A DNA stretch of 64,000 nucleotides from Trebonia sp035294225 (GTDB lineage: Bacteria; Actinomycetota; Actinomycetes; Streptosporangiales; Streptosporangiaceae): the NCBI GenBank assembly GCA_035294225.1, contig DATGLH010000085.1, forward strand, positions 1-64,000, written 5' to 3'. Of the stretch, positions 28,887 to 36,205 are shown one piece after another. A program made the translations under genes and the position numbers. Below the pieces are notes generated by a model. The model was not told the origin of the DNA and made no database searches. It worked only from the letters and a program-made list of their open reading frames with translations. Position 1 is the stretch's first letter. Every line of letters starts with the position of its first letter.

Positions 28887-30005
28887 ATGCGCACCAAGGC
28901 TGCTGTCATCAGGGAACCCGGCAAACCGTGGGAGATCGCCGAACTCGAGCTTGACGAACCCCGGCGCGGCGAGGTCAGGATCGCCTTCAGGGCGTCCGGG
29001 ATGTGCCATTCGGACGAGCATCTGCAGACCGGCGACAGCGCCGGCCGGCTGCCGATGGTCGGCGGGCACGAGGGCGCCGGGGTGATCGAGGCGGTGGGAC
29101 CGGACGTGACCCGCGTGAAGGCCGGGGACCACGTCGTGTGCTCCTTTATCCCCGCCTGCGGGACCTGCCGGTACTGCTCCACCGGGCGGCAGAACCTGTG
29201 TGACTGGGGCGCCCAGATGATGACCGGGATGATGGCCGACGGGACGTTCAGGTTCCACGACGACCGCGGCGAGGACCTCGGCGGGTTCTGCATGCTCGGA
29301 ACGTTCTCGCAGCGCGCGGTGATCTCGCAGAACTCCTGTGTCCCCATCGAGCCCGACATCCCGTTCGAGGTCGCGGCGCTGGTTGGCTGCGGCGTGCCGA
29401 CCGGCTGGGGCACCTCCGTCTACGCGGCGGCCGTAAGGCCCGGAGACACCGTGGTGATCTTCGGCGCGGGCGGCGTGGGCAGCAACGCGATCCAGGGCGC
29501 GCGCTACGCCGGCGCGGCGAACGTCGTGGTGGTCGATCCGGTCGAGTTCAAACGGTCGAAGGCGCTCGAGTTCGGCGCGACGCATGCGTTCGCCTCCGCC
29601 GCCGAGGCGCAGGAGGCGGTCGTCGACATGACCCGCGGCCAGCTCGCCGACCATGCCATCTGCACCGTCGGCGTGCTGAGCGCCGAGGTCGTCGAGCAGG
29701 CGGCGGCGATCGTCGGCAAGGGCTGCCAGGTGACGGTGACCTCGGTGGGGCGCAGCTCGGAGAGGCAGATACAGCTTGCCGCCAACGGCACCGTGGTCGG
29801 GTGGCAGCGCCGGATCCAGGGCCATGTCTTCGGGATGTGCAACCCGCTGTACGACATCCCCCGGCTGCTGCGGCTGTACCGGGCGGGCCAGCTGAAGCTC
29901 GATGAGCTCATCACCCGGCGGTACTGTCTGGACGAGATCAACCAGGGATACCAGGACCTGGACGAGGGGAAGAACATCCGCGGCATCATCGTGCACGAGC
30001 AGTAG
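28887..30005 (+). CDS. NDMA-dependent (mycofactocin-type) zinc alcohol dehydrogenase
   Basis: 372 residues. Catalytic zinc ligands appear in GMCHSDEH and GHEGAG, and structural zinc Cys residues in CGTCRYCSTGRQNLC. The nucleotide site is GAGGVG. The insert DWGAQMMTGMMADGTFRFHD and the C-terminal block YDIPRLLRLYRAGQLKLDEL match the actinobacterial NDMA-dependent group. These enzymes hold NAD tightly and pass electrons to mycofactocin rather than free NAD. No mft synthesis genes are in this window. Two mycofactocin-type SDR genes and an MftR-like regulator at 61.6-64 kb fit the same theme. Alcohol substrate unknown. Confidence 0.9.
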   Translation: MRTKAAVIREPGKPWEIAELELDEPRRGEVRIAFRASGMCHSDEHLQTGDSAGRLPMVGGHEGAGVIEAVGPDVTRVKAGDHVVCSFIPACGTCRYCSTGRQNLCDWGAQMMTGMMADGTFRFHDDRGEDLGGFCMLGTFSQRAVISQNSCVPIEPDIPFEVAALVGCGVPTGWGTSVYAAAVRPGDTVVIFGAGGVGSNAIQGARYAGAANVVVVDPVEFKRSKALEFGATHAFASAAEAQEAVVDMTRGQLADHAICTVGVLSAEVVEQAAAIVGKGCQVTVTSVGRSSERQIQLAANGTVVGWQRRIQGHVFGMCNPLYDIPRLLRLYRAGQLKLDELITRRYCLDEINQGYQDLDEGKNIRGIIVHEQ

Positions 30006-30009
30006 CGGT

Positions 30010-30696
30010 TCAAGGGCGGTCATCCGAACGGGCGGTGGCGCCTGGCCGGGGCGCCGGGCGCAGCGCGCGCACCAGCCTGGCGGACCGCGGGTCGGCGGGG
30101 TTCAGGTGACGGCCGAGCACCACGACCGCGACCCGGGCCGCGCCGGCCAGCTTCAGCGCCGCGGCGGCCGACTGCGCGCTGCCGCCGGACACCCAGGTGT
30201 CGTCGACGAGCAGCACGTCCTCCCCCGCCACGTGACCGGAGACCCGCAGCCAGCCGACGTCGACCCCGCGGCTGCGGGGTGCCCCGCCCGGCCGCAGGGA
30301 CAGCCTTGCCACAGGCAGTTCCACACACGACCGCACGATGCCGAGCAGCGGATGCGGGCCCGGGCGGCCTTGCCCGCTCGGGACGACGGCGGCGAGCGCG
30401 GGGGCGCCGCCCATGCCGGCGGCCCGCCACAGGCAGTCCCCGTGATCCCGCAGGAAACAGGACAGCCTGGCCCGCAGCCGCGCCGCGGCCGCCGCGGCGC
30501 CCTCGCGGCCCGACTTGTACCGCCATAGGTCGTCCGCGAGCTGCCCGCCCTTGACCGCGTAGCCGATCGGCGCCACGACGTCCGCGAGCAATCCGCCGGC
30601 CTGGTCATGCGCCACATCGCACTGATAGCACCGGGCGAAGCCGGACCGCACCGGCCCCCGGCAGACACGGCAGGTAAGGCCAGTCGGCGGGTCCAT
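30010..30696 (-). CDS. ComF-like phosphoribosyltransferase-fold protein
   Basis: 228 residues. An N-terminal zinc motif (CRVCRGPVRSGFARCYQCD) is followed by a type I phosphoribosyltransferase-like fold with PRPP loop VLLVDDTWVSGGSAQSAAAA. ComF proteins are linked to DNA uptake in competent bacteria, but the family is widespread and actinobacterial members have no proven role. It is convergent with the alcohol dehydrogenase gene, with a gap of four bases. Opposite-strand frames here are shadows. Confidence 0.8.
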   Translation of the reverse strand: MDPPTGLTCRVCRGPVRSGFARCYQCDVAHDQAGGLLADVVAPIGYAVKGGQLADDLWRYKSGREGAAAAAARLRARLSCFLRDHGDCLWRAAGMGGAPALAAVVPSGQGRPGPHPLLGIVRSCVELPVARLSLRPGGAPRSRGVDVGWLRVSGHVAGEDVLLVDDTWVSGGSAQSAAAALKLAGAARVAVVVLGRHLNPADPRSARLVRALRPAPRPGATARSDDRP

Positions 30697-30827
30697 GGCC
30701 CGATGCTAGGAACGCCTGCCGACAAAAAGGGCACGGCCCCTGGTTGCCTGCCTTAAGGCGGATACCGCGACAAAGCACGCACCCGGCCGCGGCCGGGGCG
30801 GGGCCGGCCCGCGGGATCGGCCGACCG

Positions 30828-30873
30828 CCGGCGCCGGGATCGGCAGGCGGCCGGCGCCGGGATCGGCAGGCGG
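30828..30873. repeat. 23-base tandem repeat, two units
   Basis: CCGGCGCCGGGATCGGCAGGCGG-like unit occurring twice without a gap, just upstream of the membrane-protein start at 30900. It could affect expression by length change. The two copies are identical. Confidence 0.75.
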
Positions 30874-30899
30874 GCCGGCGCGCGATCTACGATGCCGTG

Positions 30900-32420
30900 G
30901 TGACCACGATGGCGCGCCGGCACTGGGCGTTCGGCGTTCTGCTGGCCGGCGGGCTCGCGCTGCGCGCCATCGCGCAGATCGCCTACCGGCCGGCGCTGGT
31001 CTACATCGACACCCCCCGCTACCTGGGGGACGACGCCGGGGGACTGGACCCGCTCGGGTACAGCTACCTGCTGCTGCGCCCGGTGATGCTCGCCCGGGGC
31101 GGCCTGGCCGGCGTCGCCGCGGTCCAGCACCTGCTCGGCCTGGCGATGGCCGCCTGCCTGTACGCGCTGGCGATCAGGCACGGCGCGCGGCGGTGGCTCG
31201 CCGCGCTCGCCGCGGCGCCGGTGCTGCTCGACGCCTACCAGGTGCAGGCCGAGCAGATGATCATGCCCGACGTGCTGTTCGAGGCGCTCATCGTCGCCGC
31301 GATGACGGTGCTGCTGTGGCGGCCGGGCCAGGGCCTGACGCGGCTGGCGTGCGGCGCCGCCCTGCTCGGCACCTCGGCCGCCGTCCGCCAGGTCGGCGAG
31401 GTGCTGGCCGCGCCGTTGCTGGCCTACGCGCTGGCCGCGGCGCGCGGCCGGCGGCAACGCGCCGCCTGGCCCGTGACCGCCCTGGCGGCGTTCGCGCTCC
31501 CGGTGGCGGCCTATATGGCATTCTCCGCGGCCGCGCTGGGGAACGGGTTCCGGCTGTCGAACATGGACGACGCCTACCTGTACGGCAGGCTCGCGCACGC
31601 CGCGGACTGCGCGACGCTGCGCGTCCCCCGGTACGTGCGCCCGCTCTGCCCGCCGCCCGCGGCCGCCGCGGCGCTCGGCGTCGACGGCCTGGCCACCGAC
31701 CCGGCGTCCGCGGTCTTCCGCTACGTGCCCCCGGGGGGCATCGGCCGCGGCGCGGCCACGCGCCAGTTCGACGAGGCCGTGCTCACCCAGCAGCCGCTGC
31801 GCGTCGCGGCCGACGTCGCCCGCGACGCGGTCAAGGTGTTCGCCCTGACCCGGGACACCGCCCCGGGCGACCCGCCGGTCTCACGATGGCAGTTCCAGCT
31901 TTCATACCCGGTATACCACGGCGTGGACTACGCGGTGCTCGGTCCGGTGCCGCCCCGGGTGGCCGTGCCGCTGGCGGGCGCGCTGCGGGCGTACCAGCTG
32001 CACGGCGGGTTCACGCCCGGCCCGTTGCTGCTCGCGTTCGTTTTCCTCGGAACGGGCGGTGTCTTCGCCCGCCGCCGCCAGCCCGCTCTGGCACTCGGCT
32101 GCCTCCTGATCACCGGGCTGGCTGTGGCGGCGGCGGGCGGCGCCGACCTGTACGAGTTCTCCTGGCGGTACCAGCTGCCCGCGCTGGTCACGCTGCCGCC
32201 CGGCGGCGCGTTCGGCGCCACCGCGATCCTTCGAGCCGCCGCAGTCCGCCGGTCAGGCCCGCGGGGCACAATGATCCGGTGCGTACTGACCGAACTCACC
32301 CAGCCGATCCGGAGATCAAGACGATCGCCAGCAGCGTCGTCTACGCCGACAACTGGATCCGGCTCCGCAAGGACGACATCGAGCGCCGCGACGGTTCCCG
32401 CGGAACGTACGCGGTCATAG
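30900..32420 (+). CDS. Multi-pass membrane protein, ArnT/glycosyltransferase-like
   Basis: 506 residues from GTG 30900 (ATG 30909 also possible). About ten hydrophobic helices separated by Arg/Ala-rich loops. An early segment ALVYIDTPRYLGDDAG and QMIMPDVLFEALI resemble the first periplasmic loop of dolichyl- or polyprenyl-phosphate glycosyltransferases. No family assignment is certain. The frame has no stop until 32420, so the last 47 residues overlap the following NUDIX gene by 142 bases in another frame and are compositionally poor (Ser/Thr/Arg-rich). The true end is probably near 32270 after a lost stop, or the overlap is real. Confidence 0.65.
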   Translation: MTTMARRHWAFGVLLAGGLALRAIAQIAYRPALVYIDTPRYLGDDAGGLDPLGYSYLLLRPVMLARGGLAGVAAVQHLLGLAMAACLYALAIRHGARRWLAALAAAPVLLDAYQVQAEQMIMPDVLFEALIVAAMTVLLWRPGQGLTRLACGAALLGTSAAVRQVGEVLAAPLLAYALAAARGRRQRAAWPVTALAAFALPVAAYMAFSAAALGNGFRLSNMDDAYLYGRLAHAADCATLRVPRYVRPLCPPPAAAAALGVDGLATDPASAVFRYVPPGGIGRGAATRQFDEAVLTQQPLRVAADVARDAVKVFALTRDTAPGDPPVSRWQFQLSYPVYHGVDYAVLGPVPPRVAVPLAGALRAYQLHGGFTPGPLLLAFVFLGTGGVFARRRQPALALGCLLITGLAVAAAGGADLYEFSWRYQLPALVTLPPGGAFGATAILRAAAVRRSGPRGTMIRCVLTELTQPIRRSRRSPAASSTPTTGSGSARTTSSAATVPAERTRS

Positions 32421-32863
32421 AGCGCGGCGACTTCGCCCTGATCGTGCCGGCCGAGAACGGCGGCTTCCACCTCGTCGAGGAGTACCGCTACCCCATGGGC
32501 CGGCGCAGCTGGTCGTTTCCGCAGGGCGGCTTCCCGCCCGGCGAGACCGGGACGCCGGAAGAACTCGCCAGGATGGAGCTGGCCCAGGAGACCGGGCTGC
32601 GCACGGGCCGCCTGACCCATCTGGGGTCGCTGTCGGCCGCGCACGGCATGTCGACGCAGTGCTGCGACTACTTCCTGGCCACCGAACTGGTCGCCGGGAC
32701 GCCCGATCCCGAGCCGGAAGAGGCGGGCATCCGCCACGAATGGGTGGCGCGGGAGGAGTTCGAGAAGATGGTGCGAGACGCGAAGATCATCGACGACTCG
32801 ACCCTCGCCGCCTACGCGCTGCTGCTGCTCGCCGAACGCCGCGGCGAGGTCGTCCTCCGCTAA
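32279..32863 (+). CDS. NUDIX hydrolase, ADP-ribose pyrophosphatase-like
   Basis: 194 residues from GTG 32279, in-frame and overlapping the end of the membrane-protein frame. The fold start (IASSVVYADNWIRLRKDDIE) and VEEYRYPMGRRSWSFPQGGF match ADP-sugar pyrophosphatases. The Nudix box is degenerate: where RELxEE is expected the protein has MELAQE, so Arg is Met and the first Glu of the pair is Gln. One metal ligand is therefore altered and activity is doubtful. No clear ribosome site. Confidence 0.72.
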   Translation: MRTDRTHPADPEIKTIASSVVYADNWIRLRKDDIERRDGSRGTYAVIERGDFALIVPAENGGFHLVEEYRYPMGRRSWSFPQGGFPPGETGTPEELARMELAQETGLRTGRLTHLGSLSAAHGMSTQCCDYFLATELVAGTPDPEPEEAGIRHEWVAREEFEKMVRDAKIIDDSTLAAYALLLLAERRGEVVLR

Positions 32864-32866
32864 GCC

Positions 32867-32988
32867 CCCGTCCCTGGGACGGGCCCGCGTGCGCCACGCC
32901 TGCCGGGGAAGGGTGGCGGGGAGAGCCGGCCGCGTCCGTTCGGGCTGCCGGGACCTGTCCCTTCTCCCGCCGCTGTCCGCGGGACAGG
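32867..32988. terminator. Hairpins between the NUDIX gene and the AIM24 pair
   Basis: Two inverted repeats: CCCGTCCC and GGGACGGG around one base at 32867-32883, three bases after the NUDIX stop, and CCTGTCCC (32954-32961) with GGGACAGG (32981-32988). They lie between convergent genes and probably end transcription in both directions. Confidence 0.45.
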
Positions 32989-33070
32989 CCCCGGCGTGCG
33001 CGATGCGCCGCGTCCGCCGCGGTGTTCCCCGAGCCAGCCCCCGCCCGGGGTCATCCGCTGGGGCGCGGGT

Positions 33071-33952
33071 CTACCAGCGCTGGTGCGTGGCGTAGGAGGA
33101 GTTCTGGATGATCTCGGTTTCCTCGGGCGGCTGGTACACCGATTGCACGGCAACCCGGCCGGGGCCGCGCAGCCTGACCCAGATGTTCCGGTAGCTCCAG
33201 CGCGGGTGCCAGAAGGGGAAGCCCATGTTCCGCGGGTACTCCAGGTGCAGGTGCACCCTTACGGTGATGTCCCGGTAGAGCAGCGAACTCGGCTGCACGA
33301 GCAGCGAATCGCCCGGCCCCAGGTCGCGGATGAACGTGTTGCCGGGGGCGTGCAGCAGGAGCAGGCCCGGCCGGTCGGCGGCGGTGAAGATGTCGCCGTA
33401 CTGGCCCATCGGGTAGTGCGTCTCCTTGTCGTCCCCGGTGCCCGTCACGTACCAGACGTGCGTGGCGTCCCAGTCGTAGCGGATGTTCCCGGTCGCGCAC
33501 AGGAACCGGTGCTCGCGGACCCATATCTGCTGTCCGTGCTGCATCGGCAGCGCGATGACCTCGCCCGCGTGGTTGTCCGACAGCGCGATCCGCCCGGGAC
33601 CGTGGGCTTCGACCATGATCAGCGGCAGGCCCGCCATCATGCGCTTCCAGCCGCCGCGCATCGACATGCTGGCCAGCCGGGTGGCCGGGTCGGTCCACAG
33701 CAGCACGTGGTGCGAGAAGTAGACCATGTCGCCGGGGGCGATGCTGAACTCGGCGACCGGGACCATGGTGCCGGCGATCTGGCAGTGCGACTGGCCGAAC
33801 TGGAGCCGGGCCATGTCCCTGATCGGCGGCTGCTCGACCCACCCGGACTCGCTGACCACCGAGGTGATGTCGGCCGGCGCGCCGCACAGCGGGCAGGCCG
33901 GCGAGCTCGGGTCGCTTGGCTGCCGGCAGTATCGGCAGATGTACTGGTTCAT
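33071..33952 (-). CDS. AIM24-family protein with N-terminal zinc motif (second copy)
   Basis: 293 residues. The first 25 residues hold two CxxC pairs (CRYCRQPSDPSSPACPLCG), a zinc-ribbon pattern. The body is the AIM24/TIGR00266 beta-roll family: DPATRLASMSMRGGWKRMMA, then PLIMVEAHGPGRIALSDNHA, and a final block RLRGPGRVAVQSVYQPPEET. Six bases after the other AIM24 gene and about 40% like it by eye. The family is found from bacteria to yeast mitochondria, where Aim24 affects inner-membrane organisation; bacterial function is unknown. No signal peptide. Confidence 0.85.
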   Translation of the reverse strand: MNQYICRYCRQPSDPSSPACPLCGAPADITSVVSESGWVEQPPIRDMARLQFGQSHCQIAGTMVPVAEFSIAPGDMVYFSHHVLLWTDPATRLASMSMRGGWKRMMAGLPLIMVEAHGPGRIALSDNHAGEVIALPMQHGQQIWVREHRFLCATGNIRYDWDATHVWYVTGTGDDKETHYPMGQYGDIFTAADRPGLLLLHAPGNTFIRDLGPGDSLLVQPSSLLYRDITVRVHLHLEYPRNMGFPFWHPRWSYRNIWVRLRGPGRVAVQSVYQPPEETEIIQNSSYATHQRW

Positions 33953-33958
33953 CGCCGG

Positions 33959-34771
33959 CTATTCCGAGGCGTGGTGGTGGACGTACATCGACTGGATGCC
34001 GACCCGGCCGGGACCGGTCATCTCGGCCAGGTACATGCCATGGCGCATGAACCCGGTCTTCAGCGGCATCTGCACGGCCTGCATGCCGACCGTGGAGTCC
34101 TTGTAGAGGAACCCGCCGGGCTCCACCAGGATCTTCTCGCCCGGCCGCAGGGTGCGCTCGAGCACGTTCCCGTTGCCGTGCAGCAGCAGCAGCCCGGGGT
34201 ACTGGGCGGTGACGAACCGGTCCATGAACATGCCGCTGCCGCCGTGCAGGACGTTGGCCAGCCCCTTGATCCGGACGAACGAGTACTGAATGCTGTGCGA
34301 GGCGAGCAGGAAGGCGTGCTCGCGGACATCCAGTTCCATGCCCGGGTGCAACGGCAGGACCACCAGCTCGCCGGGCGCGTCGCGGGAGAACGCCACCCGG
34401 CCCGGCCCGTTCGCCACCGTCACGATGTGCGGCATCCCGCCGAGCGTCCGCTTCATCCCGCCCGCCGTCTTCAGCGAGGAGAGCGGGACCGTCTCGTCCT
34501 TCCACAGCAGCACGTGGTGCTCGAAGTAGACGGCGTCCTGCGGGGAGAGGCTGATCTCCGCGACGGGGACAAGCTCCCCCTCAACCTGGCACGTGCTCGC
34601 CGAAAAGCGGAACTCGGTCATGTCGCGCAGCCGGGGCGCCTCGCGCCACCCGGAATCGCTGACTTTATCCCGGACGTCGAGCGGCGCGCCGCATGTCATG
34701 CAACTGGTGGTCCCCGGCTGGTTCTGCGCGTGACACCACCCGCACTGGATAGCTTCCACGCCTGGGAACAT
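33959..34771 (-). CDS. AIM24-family protein with N-terminal zinc motif (first copy)
   Basis: 270 residues. Two CxxC pairs (CGWCHAQNQPGTTSCMTCGA) head the protein, followed by the AIM24 fold (LWKDETVPLSSLKTAGGMKR, then THIVTVANGPGR-like PHIVTVANGPGRVAFSRD, ending GRVGIQSMYVHHH). ATG 34771 has no ribosome site; GTG 34759, with AGG before it, is an alternative. Divergent from the SPFH gene with a 63-base gap, so the three genes are likely regulated together. The two tandem copies probably form a heteromer or arose by duplication. Confidence 0.85.
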   Translation of the reverse strand: MFPGVEAIQCGWCHAQNQPGTTSCMTCGAPLDVRDKVSDSGWREAPRLRDMTEFRFSASTCQVEGELVPVAEISLSPQDAVYFEHHVLLWKDETVPLSSLKTAGGMKRTLGGMPHIVTVANGPGRVAFSRDAPGELVVLPLHPGMELDVREHAFLLASHSIQYSFVRIKGLANVLHGGSGMFMDRFVTAQYPGLLLLHGNGNVLERTLRPGEKILVEPGGFLYKDSTVGMQAVQMPLKTGFMRHGMYLAEMTGPGRVGIQSMYVHHHASE

Positions 34772-34834
34772 AGCAGTAAAGCACTGTTATCGCCGGACAT
34801 GTCAGGGGATGTTTCACCCTGTACGCTGGCGTGT

Positions 34835-35920
34835 ATGGCACTGTTCTCGCGGGAATTCATCGCGGTACCAGACGATCGCAAGGGCCAGATTGTCTTCAAG
34901 TGGCCCGATGTCACGATCCGTCGTTTCACGCACGCGATCGTCAACGCCGATGAAGTAGCGATGTTCGTCAATACCGGCCAGGTCGTGCAGACGATGGGAC
35001 CGGGCCGGCACGAGATCAACGCCGACGAGCTGCCGGGCCTGGGCGCGCTGATCGACTTCGCGACCGGCGGCAACGCCTACCGGGCCGAGCTGTACTTCGT
35101 CGGCACCCGCGAGTACACCGGGTTCCGGTTCGGGGGGCGCATCGACGATGTGCAGGACCCGCGCAGCGGGCTGATCGTGACGCTGCGCGTGTTCGGGGAC
35201 TACGCGCTGCGCGTGATCGACCCGGCGCGGCTGATCACGAACCTGACCGCCACGGTCGACGTGACCGACAACGAGCGGATCGCCGGCTGGGTGAGCGACC
35301 AGCTGCTCAAGGTGCTGCGCACGAACGTCACCACGCAGATCGTCGCCAACGGATGGCCGATCCTCGGCCTGTCCGTGCACTCGCCGGAGATCGAGCAGGC
35401 CGCGATCACCTCGGCCAACGGCCAGCTCGAGGCCTACGGGATCGCGCTGACCCGGATGGGCAACTTCGACATCAACCTGCCGCCCGAGGACGCCGCGCAG
35501 CTCAAGCAGCTGGCCAAGGACACCTCCTACTCGCAGCTCGCCGGCGGGTTCCAGCAGTACGCGGCCGGCGAGATGGCACTCGGCGCCGGCCAGGGCATGG
35601 CGCAGGGCGGCGGCGCGACCGAGGGCGCTTTCCTCGCCGCGGGCCTGGGGATCGGCGGCGCGTTCGGCGCGATGCAGCAGCGCCCGCCCGCGCCGCCGCC
35701 GGCCCCGCCCGCGCCCGGCGCGGCGGCGTCCGGCGCGGCGGCTCCGGCGGCCGGGCCGGTGTGCGCGTCGTGCTCGACGGGGAACCCGGCCGGGGCCAAG
35801 TTCTGCATGGGATGCGGTCAGCCGCTCGCGCCGGCCGTCAGGCACTGCACCCAGTGCGGGACCGAACTGCCCGCGGTGGCTAGGTTCTGCGCGAACTGCG
35901 GCACCCCGGCCGGCGGCTGA
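34835..35920 (+). CDS. SPFH-domain protein with C-terminal double zinc ribbon
   Basis: 361 residues from ATG 34835; no ribosome site, so possibly leaderless. The first about 240 residues form an SPFH/virion-core-like domain (MALFSREFIAVPDDRKGQIV, then FRFGGRIDDVQDPRSGLIVT) without an N-terminal membrane helix. A Gly/Ala-rich then Pro/Ala-rich linker follows. The tail has four CxxC pairs (CASCSTGNPAGAKFCMGCGQ, then CTQCGTELPAVARFCANCGT), two zinc ribbons. Members of this type are often next to AIM24 or TerD-like genes in actinobacteria and firmicutes. Function unknown. Confidence 0.87.
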   Translation: MALFSREFIAVPDDRKGQIVFKWPDVTIRRFTHAIVNADEVAMFVNTGQVVQTMGPGRHEINADELPGLGALIDFATGGNAYRAELYFVGTREYTGFRFGGRIDDVQDPRSGLIVTLRVFGDYALRVIDPARLITNLTATVDVTDNERIAGWVSDQLLKVLRTNVTTQIVANGWPILGLSVHSPEIEQAAITSANGQLEAYGIALTRMGNFDINLPPEDAAQLKQLAKDTSYSQLAGGFQQYAAGEMALGAGQGMAQGGGATEGAFLAAGLGIGGAFGAMQQRPPAPPPAPPAPGAAASGAAAPAAGPVCASCSTGNPAGAKFCMGCGQPLAPAVRHCTQCGTELPAVARFCANCGTPAGG

Positions 35921-36205
35921 CCACCCGGCAGGCGCCTTCCCGGGGCGGCCGAGAGCCGCCGGGGCGGTCTGGGGGCGGCCGGGGCGGTCTGGGGGCGGCC
36001 GGGGCGGGAATGGCGGCTGCCGCATCGCCGTCTCCCGGTATGGTCACGATCTGCGCGATCTGCCGCCTTTCCCCACGCGCCGTGATATGTTTCCGCGGGA
36101 TGTAGGCGTGTTCCCGCAAATCGCCGGCCGCAAGCAGGGCACGGGTCCGAAGGGCCAAGCCCTTAAGCCACAAGCCCTTAAGCCATAGGAGCGGAGGAGA
36201 CGGCG
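35921..36205. other. Spacer with 20-base tandem repeat
   Basis: CCGGGGCGGTCTGGGGGCGG occurs at 35959-35978 and 35979-35998 and partially at 35999-36006. No gene is visible. The segment from about 36060 is AT-richer and likely holds the promoter of the ATP-grasp gene (GGAGCGGAGGAG precedes its start). Confidence 0.6.

Noticed and set aside
32996..34834. N-terminal extension of the SPFH protein
   Set aside because: It overlaps both AIM24 genes on the other strand and is compositionally noise.
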